Assembly: GCF_964355755.1 (NCBI RefSeq)
Contig: NC_092671.1
Coordinates: forward strand, 13,990,501-14,054,500
Source: Antedon mediterranea
Taxonomy: Eukaryota; Echinodermata; Crinoidea; Comatulida; Antedonidae
DNA length: 64,000 bases
Direction: 5' to 3'
Part shown: in pieces, positions 23,683-36,700 of the stretch
Layout of the letters: each line of letters opens with the position of its first letter
Numbering within the stretch: the first letter of the stretch is position 1
Notes under the pieces: generated by a model
Told to the model about the DNA's origin: nothing
Databases searched by the model: none
Seen by the model: the letters and a program-made list of their open reading frames with translations, nothing else
Position numbers and translations under genes: made by a program

Positions 23683-26600
23683 ACTAGATTTGAACTCGTC
23701 ACTACGGACGAGTTAGGTTATCCGCAGTGCAAAAGCCACGTGCACGTCATACGTTAGAATAGTGCGCGCAAAAAAATAAAACGATTATGGCATTGAAAAA
23801 TGTTAGTGCGCTCTCTATGTTGCGTCGCGTCTAAGTATATACGGTATAACACTATATACTGTATACGTACTACATACAGTGCAGAATAGGTGAAAATAAG
23901 TGACCAAAGTTATTGACGCATTTGAATATGATGACGTCATCACAATTTTTAAAATGGTGGATCATGCGAAAGGTAATTGATTGATCTAGACAATATAAAA
24001 AAATTGAGTGAAATGGAATAAGGATAAGTAGAGATGCGCTCTATTAAATTGACGAGCTATGACGAAAGAGAAAAAAATCCTATATTTTATATTCGGGTGG
24101 CCATACGATGACGTCACAATGTCTGGTTAGCCATATCAATGCATGATTCGAGAAAAACAACTCTTCTACTTCCAGAATCTGAAATTTTAAATATTTTCAC
24201 CTCGGAGTTTAGAATCTATGACTGTTTTAAAAAAGGCATAATTTTGACGAATTTTTGAACTTTTTCTTCAAAAACGCGCGCAAATTGTTCAATTCTACGT
24301 GCTCGTATGACGTGATTTTAAGTCGAAATTGATTGAAAATTGGTAAATGTACTAGAAAAGGCTGAAAAAACAAAAATCAAGCAAAAAAAAGATGTTTTTG
24401 CGCTACGTGCGCACGCGCGCGTAAAAAAATTGCGCACGTGTGGGAATTTTTGAAATGCTCAAAATGACATGAAACGCATAGAAAGTTGATTAGAAATTGA
24501 TTTTTCGCATTTTGAAATTTCAAACGCGCGTGCGCGCGTAACTTTTTGTGAAACATGCCATTTTTAATCCATAGAAAGTTTGCGCATGATCTCACTTAAA
24601 TTTTCACAAAGTTTCAATACAAAACAACTTTTAGTTTTTATTCTATGATCAATCATTGAAATTCATAAAATCGCGCGTAACTTACGCTGCGCAACTCCAA
24701 AATCGTCCAAAAGCTTGGCTGCACATCTACAGCTATAGGTCAACCTTATGACAAAGTTATACAATCTTATGTTGGCCACAAGATAGAGATGTGCTGCGAA
24801 CAAAATTCGGGGAAAGAAAGAAGAATAACATAGAACTAGATTTGAACTCGTCACTACGGACGAGTTAGGTTATCCGCAGCGCAAAGGCCACGTGCACGTC
24901 ATACATTAAAATATTGCGCGCAGAAAAACCATTAAGTCATTGAAACAATTTCAGTGTGCTCTCTATTTTTCGTCACGTCTGAATATATACGGTATACGCT
25001 ATATACTGTATACGTACTACATACAGTGCAGAATAGGTGAAAATAAGTGACCAAAGTTATTGACGCTTTTGGACATGATGACGTCATCACAATTTCTAAA
25101 ATGGTTAATCATGCGAAAGATAATTGATTGACCTAGACAATATAAAGAAATGGAGGGCAATGGAATACGGATAACCGGAGATGCGCTCTATTAAATGTGA
25201 TGAGCTATACGAAAGAGAAAAAAATCCTATATTTTATATTCGAGTAGCCATACGATGACGTCACAATGTCCTGTTAGCCATATTGATACATGATTCGATA
25301 TCTACAACTCATCTACTACCAGAATATGTAATTACAAAAAAGTTCACCACGTAGTTTAGAATCTATGATTGTTTAAAAAAAGGCATAATTTTGACAAATT
25401 TTTAGACTTTTTCATCAAAATTGCGCGCAAATTGTTTAATTCTACGTGCTCGTATGACGAGATTTTAAGGCAAAATTGATTGAAAGTTGATAAATTTATT
25501 ATAAAAGACAGAAAAAACAAAAATCAAGCAAAAAAAAGATGTTTTTGCGCTACGTGCGCACGTGCGCGTGAGAAAAGTGCGCAAGCGTGGGAATTTTTGA
25601 AATGCTCAAAATGACATGAAACGCGTAGAAAGTTGATTAGAAATTGATTTTTCGCATTTTGAAATTTTAAACGCGCGTGCGCGCGTAACTTTTTTCGCAA
25701 CCTGCCATATTTAATCTACACAAAGTTTGCGCTTTATATGACTTAAATTTTCACCAAGTTTCAATACAAAATGACTTTTGGTTTTTAATCTATGATCAAT
25801 AATTGAAATTCATAAAATCGCGCGTAACTTACGCTGCGCGACTCAAAATTTGAAAAAAAAAGTTTCTTGCACATCTATAGATATAGGGCAATCTTTTGAC
25901 AAAGTTATACAATCTTCTGTTGGCTAGAATTAGAGATACGCTGCCCACAAAAAATGGGAGAGAAGTGTGGAAAGAAAGAAATAAATACTAGATTTGAACT
26001 CGTCACTTCGGACGAGTTAGGTTATCCGCAGCGCAAAGGCCACGTGCACGTCGTACGTTAGAATATTGCGCGCAGAAAAACGATTATGCCATTGAAATAA
26101 TGTTAGTGCGCTCTCTATTTTGTGTCACGTCAAAATATATACGGTATACACTATATTCTGTATACGTACTACATACAGTGCAGAATAGGTGAAAATAAGG
26201 GACCCAAGTTATTGACGCTTTTGCACATGATGACGTCATCACAATTTAAAAAATTGTAGATTATGTGAAAGATAATTGATTGGCCTAGACAATATAACAA
26301 AATGGGGGGAAATGGAATACGGATAAGTGGCGATGCGCTCTATTAAATGTGATGAGCTATGCGAAAGAGACAAAAATCCTATATTTTATATTCGAGTGGC
26401 CATACGATGACGTCAAAATGTCCGGTTAGCCATATCGATGCATGATTTGATATTTACAACTAATCTACTTCCAGAATCTGAAATTTTAAAAATTTTCACC
26501 TCGGAGTTTAGAATCTATGACTTTTTTAAAAAAGGCATAATTTTCACGAATTTTTGAACTTTTTCAACAAAAACGCGCGAAAATTGTTCAATTCTACGTG

Positions 26601-29600
26601 CTCGTATGACGTGATTTTAAGTTGAAATTGTTTGAAAGTTTGTAAAATTACTAGAAAAGGCTGAAAAAACAAAAATCAAGCAAAAAAAACATGTTTTTGC
26701 CTTACGTGCGCACGCGCGCGTTAAAAAATTGCGCACGCGTGGGAATTTTTGAAATGCTCAAAATGACATGAAACGCGTAGAAAGTTGATTAGAAATGAAT
26801 TTTGCGCATTTTGAAATTTTAAACGCGCGTGCGCGCGTAACTTTATGTAAAACATGCCATTTTTAATCCATAGAAAGTTTGCGCATGATATAACTTAAAT
26901 TTTCACCAAGTTTCAATAGAAAATGACTTTTTGTTTTTAATCTATGATCAATCATTGAAATTCATAAAATTGCGCGTAACTTACGCTGCGCAACTCGAAA
27001 ATCAAAAAACAAAGTTTCTTGCACATCTACAGATATAGGTCAATCTTATGACAAAGCTATACAATCTTATGTTGGCCAGAAATTGAGATATGCGACCAAC
27101 AAAATTCGTGGAAAGAAAGAAGAAAATAGAAAAAAAAAGAGAAAAATAAAAAAAAAAAGATCCTGACAATAACAAGGGGTTATCCGCCAAGTGCGGATAA
27201 CCAACTAGATTTGAACTCGTCACTACGGACGAGTTAGGTTATCCGCAGCGCAAAGGCCACGTGCACGTCATACGTTAGAATATTGCGCGCAGAAAAACGA
27301 TTAAGGCATTGAAACAATTTCAGTGTGCTCTCTATTTTTCGTCACGTCTGAGTGTATACGGTATACCCTATATACTGTATACGTACTACATACAGTCCAG
27401 AATAGGTGAAAATAAGTGACCAAAGTTATTGACGCTTTTGAACATGATGACGTCGTCACAATTTTGAAAATGGTGAATCGTGCGAAAGATAATTGATAGA
27501 CCTAGACAACATAAACAAATGGGGGGAAATGGAATACAAATAAGTGGAGATGCGCTATATTAAATGTGACGAGCTACGAGGAAAGAGACAAAAATCCTAT
27601 ATTTTATATTCGAGTGGCCATACGATGACGTCACAATGTCCGGTTAGCCATATTGATGCATGATTTGATATCTGCAACTCATCTACTTTCAGAATATGTA
27701 AAAAAAAATAAAATTCACCATGTAGTTTAGAATCTATGACTGTTCAAAAAAAGGTATAATTTTGACACATTTTTGAAATTTTTTTAAAAAAACGCGCACA
27801 AATTGTTCAATTTTACGTGCTCGTATGACGTGATTTTAAGTCGAAATTGTTTGAAAGTTGGTAAAATTACTAGAGAAGGCTGAAAAAACAAAAATCAAGC
27901 AAAAAAAACATGTTTTTGCGTTACGTGCGCACGCGCGCGTAAAAATATTGCGCACGCGTGGGAATTTTTGAAATGCTCAAAATGACATGAAACGCGTAGA
28001 AAGTTGATTAGAAATGAATTTTGCGCATTTTGAAATTTTGAACGCGCGTGCGCGCGTAACTTTCTGTAAAACCTGCCATTTTTAATCCATAGAAAGTTTG
28101 CGCATGATATAACTTAAATTTTCACCAAGTTTCATTAGAAAATGACTTTTGGTTTTTAATCTATGATCAATCATTGAAATTCATAAAATTGCGCGTAACT
28201 TACGCTGCGCAACTCAAAAATCAAAAAACAAAGTTTCTTGCACATCTACAGATATAGGTCAATCTTATGACAAAGTTATACAATCTTATGTTTGCCAGAA
28301 TTAGAGATACGCTCCCAACAAAATTCGTGGAAAGAAAGAAGAATAAAGAAAACTAGATTTGAACTCGTCACTACGGACGAGTTAGGTTATCCGCATCGCA
28401 AACGCCACGTGCACGTCATACGTTGGAATATTGCGCGCAGAAAAACGATTATGCCATTGAAAAAATATTAGTGCGCTCTCTATTTTGCGTCACGTAAGTA
28501 TATACGGTATACACTGTATTCTGTATACGTACTACATACAGTGCAGAATAGGTGAAAATAAGGGACCCAAGTTATTGACGCTTTTGGACATGATGACGTC
28601 ATCACAATTTAAAAAATGGTAGATTATGCGAAAGATAATTGATTGGCCTAGACAATATAACAAAATGGGGGGAAATGGAATACGGATAAGTGGAGATGCG
28701 CTCTATTAAATGTGATGAGCTATGCGAAAGAGACAAAAATCCTATATTTTATATTCGAGTGGCCATACGATGACGTCACAATGTCCGGTTAGCCATATCG
28801 ATGCATGATTTGATATTTACAACTCATCTACTTCCAGAATCTGAAATTTTAAATATTTTCACCTTGGAGTTTAGAATCTATGACTTTTTAAAAAAAGGCA
28901 TAATTTTCACGAATTTTTGAACTTTTTCATCAAAAACGCGCGCAAATTGTTCAATTCTACGTGCTCGTATGACGTGATTTTAAGTCGAAATTGTTTGAAA
29001 GTTGGTAAAATTACTAGAGAAGGCTGAAAAAACAAAAATCATGCAAAAAAAACATGTTTTTGCGTTACGTGCGCACGCGCGCGTAAAAATATTGCGCACG
29101 CGTGGGAATTTTTGAAATGCTCAAAATGACATGAAACGCGTAGAAAGTTGATTAGAAATGAATTTTGCGCATTTTGAAATTTTGAACGCGCGTGCGCGCG
29201 TAACTTTATGTGAAACATGCCATTTTTAATCCATAGAAAGTTTGCGCATGATATAACTTAAATTTTCACCAAGTTTCATTAGAAAATGACTTTTGGTTTT
29301 TAATCTAGGATCAATCATTGAAATTCATAAAATTGCGCGTAACTTACGCTGCGCAACTCAAAAATCAAAAAACAAAGTTTCTTGCACATCTACAGATATA
29401 GGTAAATCTTATGACAAAGTTATACAATCTTATGTTTGCCAGTATTAGAGATCCGCTCCCAACAAAATTCGTGGAAAGAAAGAAGAATAAAGAAAAAAAA
29501 AAAAAAAAAAAAGATCCTGACAATAACAAGGGTTATCCGCCAAGTGCGGATAACCAACTAGATTTGAACTCGTCACTACGGACGAGTTAGGTTATCCGCA

Positions 29601-30701
29601 GCGTAAAAGCCACGTGCACGTCATACGTTAGAATATTGCGCGCAGAAAAACGATTATGGCATTGAAAAAATGTTAGTGCGCTCTCTATTTTGCGTCACGT
29701 CTGAGTATATACGGTATAACACTATATATTGTATACGTACTACATACAGTGCAGAATAGGTGAAAATAAGTGACCAAAGCTAATGACGTCTTTTGAACAT
29801 GATGACGTCATCATAATTTTAAAAATGGTGAATCATGCGAAAGATAATTGATTGACCTAGACAATAATAAAAAAATTGAGGGAATTGGAATACGGATAAA
29901 GGAGATGCGGTCTATTAAATGTGACGAGCTATGAGGAAAGAGTAAAAAATCCTATATTTCATATTCGAGTGGCCATACGATGACGTCATAATGTCCGGTT
30001 AGCCATATTGATGCATGATTTGATATCTGCAACTCATCTACTACCAGAATGTGTAATTTTAAAAAAGTAAACCACGTAGTTTACAATCTTTTACTGTTTT
30101 AAAAAAGGCATAATTTTAACAAATTTTTTAACTTTTTCATCAAAAACGCGCGCAAATTGTTCAATTCTACGTGCTCGTATGACGTGATTTTAAGTCGAAA
30201 TTGATTGAAAATTGGTAAATTTACTATAAAAGGCTGAAAAAACAAAAATCAAGCAAAAAAAAGATGTTTTTGCGCTACGTGCGCACGCGCGCGTAAAAAA
30301 ACTGCGCACGCGTGGGAATTTTTGAAATGCTCAAAATGACATGAAACGCGTAGAAAGTTGATTAGAAATTGATTTTTCGCATTTTGAACTTTTAAACGCG
30401 CGTGCACGCGTAACTTTTTGTAAAACATGCCATTTTTAATCCATAGAAAGTTTGCGCATGATATGATTTAAATTTTCACCAAGTTTCAATACAAAATGAC
30501 TTTTGGTTTTTAATCTATGATCAATCATTGAAATTCATAAAATTGCGCGTAACTTACGCTGCGCAACTCCGAAATCGTCCAAAAGCTTGGCTGCACATCT
30601 ACAGCTATAGGTAAATCTTATGACAAAGTTATACAATCTTATGTTGGCCAGAATTAGAGATATGCGACCAACAAAATTCGTGGAAAGAAAGAAGAACATA
30701 G

Positions 30702-30733
<32 letters not shown>

Positions 30734-33700
30734 TCCTGACAATAACAAGGGGTTATCCGCCAAGTGCGGATAACCAAAAAAAAAAAAAAAAAAGATCCTG
30801 ACAATAACAAGAGGTTATCCGCCAAGTGCGGATAACCAACTAGATTTGAACTCGTCACTACGGACGAGTTAGGTTATCCGCATCGCAAAACCCACGCGCA
30901 TGACACCTAAGTTAGAATATTGCGTGCAGAAAAACGATTATGCCATTGAAAAAATGTTAGTGAGCCCTCTATTTTGTGTCGCGTCTAAGTGTGTACGGTA
31001 TACACTATATACTGTATACGTACTACATACAGTGCAGAATAGGTGAAAATAAGTGACCAAAGTTATTGACGCATTTGAACATAATGACGTCATCACAATT
31101 TTAAAAATGGTAAATCATGCGAAAGATAATTGATTGATCTAGACAATATAAAAAAATTGAGTAAAATGGAATACGGATAAGTGGAGATGCGCTCTATTAA
31201 ATTTGACGAGCTATGACGAAAGAGAAAAAAATCCTATATTTTATATTCGGGTGGCCATACGATGACGTCACAATGTCCGGTTAGCCATATCAAGGCATGA
31301 TTCGAGAAAAACAACTCATCTACTTCCAGAATAAGTAATTTTAAAAAAGTTCACCTTGTAGTTTAGAATTTATTACTGTTTAAAAAAAGGTCTAATTTTG
31401 ACGATTTTTTGAAGTTTTTCATCAAAAACACGCGCAAATTATCCAATTCTACGTGCTCGTGTGACGTGATTTTACGTCGAAATTGATTGAAAGTTGGTAA
31501 AATTACTAGAGAAGGCTGAAAAAACAAAAATCAAGCAAAAAAAAGATGTTTTTGCTATACGTGCGCACGCGCGCGTAAAAATATTGCGCACACGTGGGAA
31601 TTTTTGAAATGCTCAAAATGACATGAAACGTATAGAAAGTTGATTAGAAATGAATTTTTCGCATTTTGAAATTTTGAACGCGCGTGCGCGCGTAACTTTT
31701 AAGGAAAGTGCCATTTTAAATCCATAGAAAGTTAGCGCATGATATAAATTACACTTTTGCCAAGTTTCAATTAAAATTGCTTTTTCGTTTTCGATCTATG
31801 TTAAATACGCAAAATTCACAAAATCGCGCGTAACTCATGCTGCGGGACTCTAAAGTCAAAAAACGAAACGTCCTGCACATCTACAGCTACAGGTCAATCT
31901 TATGAAAAAGTTACACAATCTTCTGTTTGCCAGAATTAGAGATACGCTGCCAACAAAATTCAGGGAAAGAAAGAAGAATAACATAGAAAAAAAAAAAAAA
32001 AAAAAAAAAAGATCCTGACAATAACAAGGGGTTATCCGCCAAGTGCGGATAACCAACTAGATTTGAACTCGTCACTACGGACGAGTTAGGTTATCCGCAG
32101 CGCAAAGGCCACGTGCACGTCATACGTTAAAATATTGCGCGCAGAAAAACGATTAAGTCATTGAAACAATTTCAGTGTGCTCTCTATTTTTCGTCATGTC
32201 TGAGTATATACGGTATACACTACATACTGTATACGTACTACATACAGTGCAGAATAGGTGAAAATAAGTGACCAAAGTTATTGACGCTTTTGAACATGAT
32301 GACGTCATTACAATTTTGAAAATGGTGAATCGTGCGAAAGGTAATTGATAGACCTAGACAACATAAAAAAATGGGGGGAAATGGAATACAAATAAGTGGA
32401 AATGCGCTATATTAAATGTGACGAGCTACGAGGAAAGAGACAAAAATCCTATATTTTATATTCGAGTGGCCATACGATGACGTCAGAATGTCCGGTTAGC
32501 CATATTGATGCATTATTTGATATCTGCAACTCATCTACTACCAGAATATGTAATTATAAAAAAGTTCACCACGTAGTTTAGAATCTATGACTGTTTAAAA
32601 AAAGACATAATTTTGACAAATTTTTGAACTTTTTCATCAAAAATGCGCGTAAATTGTTTAATTCTACGTGCTCGTATGACGTGATTTTAAGTCGAAATTG
32701 TTTGAAAGCTGGTAAATTTTCTAAAAAAGACAGGAAAAACAAAAATCAATCAAAAAAATGATGTTTTTGCGCTACGTGCGCACGTGCGCGTAAAAAAATT
32801 GCGCACGCGTGGGAATTTTTGAAATGCTTAAAATGACATGAAACGCGTAGAAAGTTGATTAGATATTAATTTTTCGCATTTTGAAATTTTAAATACGCGT
32901 GCGCGCGTAACTTTTTATGAAACATGCCATTTTTAATCCATAGTAACTTTGCGCATTATATGACTTAAATGTTCACCAAGTTTCAATACAAAACGACTTT
33001 TAGTTTTTATTCTATGATCAATCATTGAAATTCACAAAATCGCGCGTAACTTACGCTGCGCGACTCGAAATTTGAAAAAAAAAGTTTCTTGCACATCTAC
33101 AGCTACAGGGCAATCTTTTGACAAAGTTATACAATCATATGTTGGCCAGAATTAGAGATACGCTGCGCACAAAAAATGGGGGAGAAGGATGTAAGGAAAG
33201 AAATAAATACTAGATTTGAACTCGTCACTACGGACGAGTTAGGTTATCCGCAGCGCAAAGGCCACGTGCACGTCATACGTTAGAATATTGCGCGCAGAAA
33301 AACGATTAAGGCATTGAAACAATTTCAGTGTGCTCTCTATTTTTCGTCACGTCTGAGTGTATACGGTATACCCTATATACTGTATACGTACTACATACAG
33401 TCCAGAATAGGTGAAAATAAGTGACCAAAGTTATTGACGCTTTTGAACATGATGACGTCATCACAATTTTGAAAATGGTGAATCGTGCGAAAGATAATTG
33501 ATAGACCTAGACAACATAAACAAATGGGGGGAAATGGAATACAAATAAGTGGAGATGCGCTATATTAAATGTGACGAGCTACGAGGAAAGAGACAAAAAT
33601 CCTATATTTTATATTCGAGTGGCCATACGATGACGTCACAATGTCCGGTTAGCCATATTGATGCATGATTTGATATCTGCAACTCATCTACTTTCAGAAT

Positions 33701-36700
33701 ATGTAAAAAAAAATAAAATTCACCATGTAGTTTAGAATCTATGACTGTTCAAAAAAAGGTATAATTTTGACACATTTTTGAAATTTTTTTAAAAAAACGC
33801 GCACAAATTGTTCAATTTTACGTGCTCGTATGACGTGATTTTAAGTCGAAATTGTTTGAAAGTTGGTAAAATTACTAGAGAAGGCTGAAAAAACAAAAAT
33901 CAAGCAAAAAAAACATGTTTTTGCGTTACGTGCGCACGCGCGCGTAAAAATATTGCGCACGCGTGGGAATTTTTGAAATGCTCAAAATGACATGAAACGC
34001 GTAGAAAGTTGATTAGAAATGAATTTTGCGCATTTTGAAATTTTGAATGCGCGTGCGCGCGTAACTTTCTGTAAAACCTGCCATTTTTAATCCATAGAAA
34101 GTTTGCGCATGATATAACTTAAATTTTCACCAAGTTTCATTAGAAAATGACTTTTTGTTTTTAATCTATGATCAATCATTGAAATTCATAAAATTGCGCG
34201 TAACTTACGCTGCGCAACTCAAAAATCAAAAAACAAAGTTTCTTGCACATCTACAGATATAGGTCAATCTTATGACAAAGTTATACAATCTTATGTTTGC
34301 CAGAATTAGAGATACGCTCCCAACAAAATTCGTGGAAAGAAAGAAGAATAAAGAAAAAAAAAAAAAAAAAAAAGATCCTGACAATAACAAGAGGTTATCC
34401 GCCAAGTGCGGATAACCAACTAGATTTGAACTCGTCACTACGGACGAGTTAGGTTATCCGCAGCGCAAAAGCCACGTGCACGTCATACGTTAAAATATTT
34501 AGCGCAGAAAAACGATTATGCCATTGAAAAAAATCTTAGTGCGCTTTCTATTTTGCGTCACGTCAAAGTGTATACGGTATACGCTATATACTGTATACGT
34601 ACTACATACAGTTCAGAATAGGTGAAAATAATTGACCAAAGTTATTGACGATTTTGCACATGATGACGTAATAACAAATTTTAAAATTGTGAATCATGCG
34701 AAAGATAATTGATTGACCTAGACAATATAGAGAAATGGAGGGAAATGAAATACGGATAAGTGGAGATGCGCTCTATTAAATATGATGAGCTATGACGAAA
34801 GAGACAAAAATCCTATATTTGATATTCGAGTGGCCATACCATGACGTCAAAATGTCCGGTTAGCTTAATCGATGCATGATTCTATATCTACAACTCATCT
34901 TCTTTCAGAATATGTAAAAAAAAATAAAATTCACCATGTAGTTTAAAATCTATGACTGTTCAAAAAAGGTATAATTTTGACACAATTTTGAAATTTGTTT
35001 TCAAAAACGCGCACAAATTGTTTAATTTTACGTGCTCGTATGACGTGATTTTAAGTCGAAATTGTTTGAAAGTTGGTAAAATTACTAGAGAAGGCTGAAA
35101 AATCAAAAATCAAGCAAAAAAAATATGTTTCTGCGCTGCGTGCGCACGCGCGCGTAAAAATATTGCCCACGCGTAGGAATTTTTGAAATGCTCAAAATGA
35201 CATGAAACGCGTAGAAAGTTGATTAGAAATGAATTTAGCGCATTTTGAAATTTTGAACGCGCGTGCGCGCGTAACTTTATTGAAACATGCCATTTTTAAT
35301 CCATAGAAAGTTTGCGCATGATATAACTTAAATTTTCACCAAGTTTCAATAGAAAATAACTTTTGGTTTTTAATCTATGATCAATCATTGAAATTCATAA
35401 AATCGCGCGTAACTTACGCTGCGCGACTCGAAATTTAAAAAAAAAAGTTTCTTGCACATCTACAGCAACAGAGCAATCTTTTAACAAAGTTATACAATCA
35501 TATGTTGGCCAGAATTAGAGATAGGCTGCGAACAAAAATCGTGGAAAGAAAGAAGAACATAGAAAAAAAAAAAGAAAAAAAAAAAAGATCGTGACAATAA
35601 CAAGGGGTTATCCGCCAAGTGCGGATAACCAACTAGATTTGAACTCGTCACTACGGACGAGTTAGGTTATCCGCAGCGCAAAAGCCACGTGCACGTCATA
35701 CGTTAGAATATTGAGCGCAAAAAAAAAAACGATTATGGCATTGAAAAATGTTAGTGCGCTCTCTATTTTGCGTCGCGTCTAAGTATATACGGTATAACAC
35801 TATATACTGTATACGTACTACATACAGTGCAGAATAGGTGAAAATAAGTGACCAAAGTTATTGACGCATTTGAACATGATGACGTCATCACAATTTTTAA
35901 AATGGTGGATCATGTGAAAGATAATTGATTGATCTAGACAATATAAAAAAATTGAGTGAAATGGAATAAGGATAAGTAGAGATGCGCTCTATTTAAATTG
36001 ACGAGCTATGACGAAAGAGAAAAAAATCCTATATTTTATATTCGGGTGGCCATACGATGACGTCACAATGTCCGGTTAGCCATATCAATGCATGATTCGA
36101 GAAAAACAACTCATCTACTTCCAGAATATGTAATTTTAAAAAAGTTCACCACGTAGTTTAGAATGTATGACTGTTTAAAAAAAGGTCTAATTTTGACGAT
36201 TTTTTGAAGTTTTTCATCAAAAATGCGCGCAAATTGTTCAATTCTACGTGCTCGTATGACGTGATATTAAGTCGAAATTGTATAAAAATTGGTAAAATTA
36301 CTAGAAAAGGCTGAAAAAACAAAAATCAAGCAAAAAAAGGATGTTTTTGCTATAAGTGCGCACGTGCGCGTAAAAAAATTGCGCACGCGTGGGAATTTTT
36401 GAAATGCTCAAAATGACATGAAACGCGTAGAAAGTTGATTAGAAATTGATTTTTCGCATTTTGAAATTTTAAACGCGCGTGCACGCGTAACTTTTTGTCA
36501 AACATGCCATTTTTAATCCATAGAAAGTTTGCGCTTGATATGACTTAAATTTTCACCAAGTTTCATTACAAAATGACTTTTGATTTCTAAGCTATGATCA
36601 ATCATTGAAATTCATAAAATCGCGCGTAACTTACGCTGCGCGACTCTAAAGTTAAAAAACGAAACGTCCTGCACATCTACATCTAGAGGTCAATCTTATG

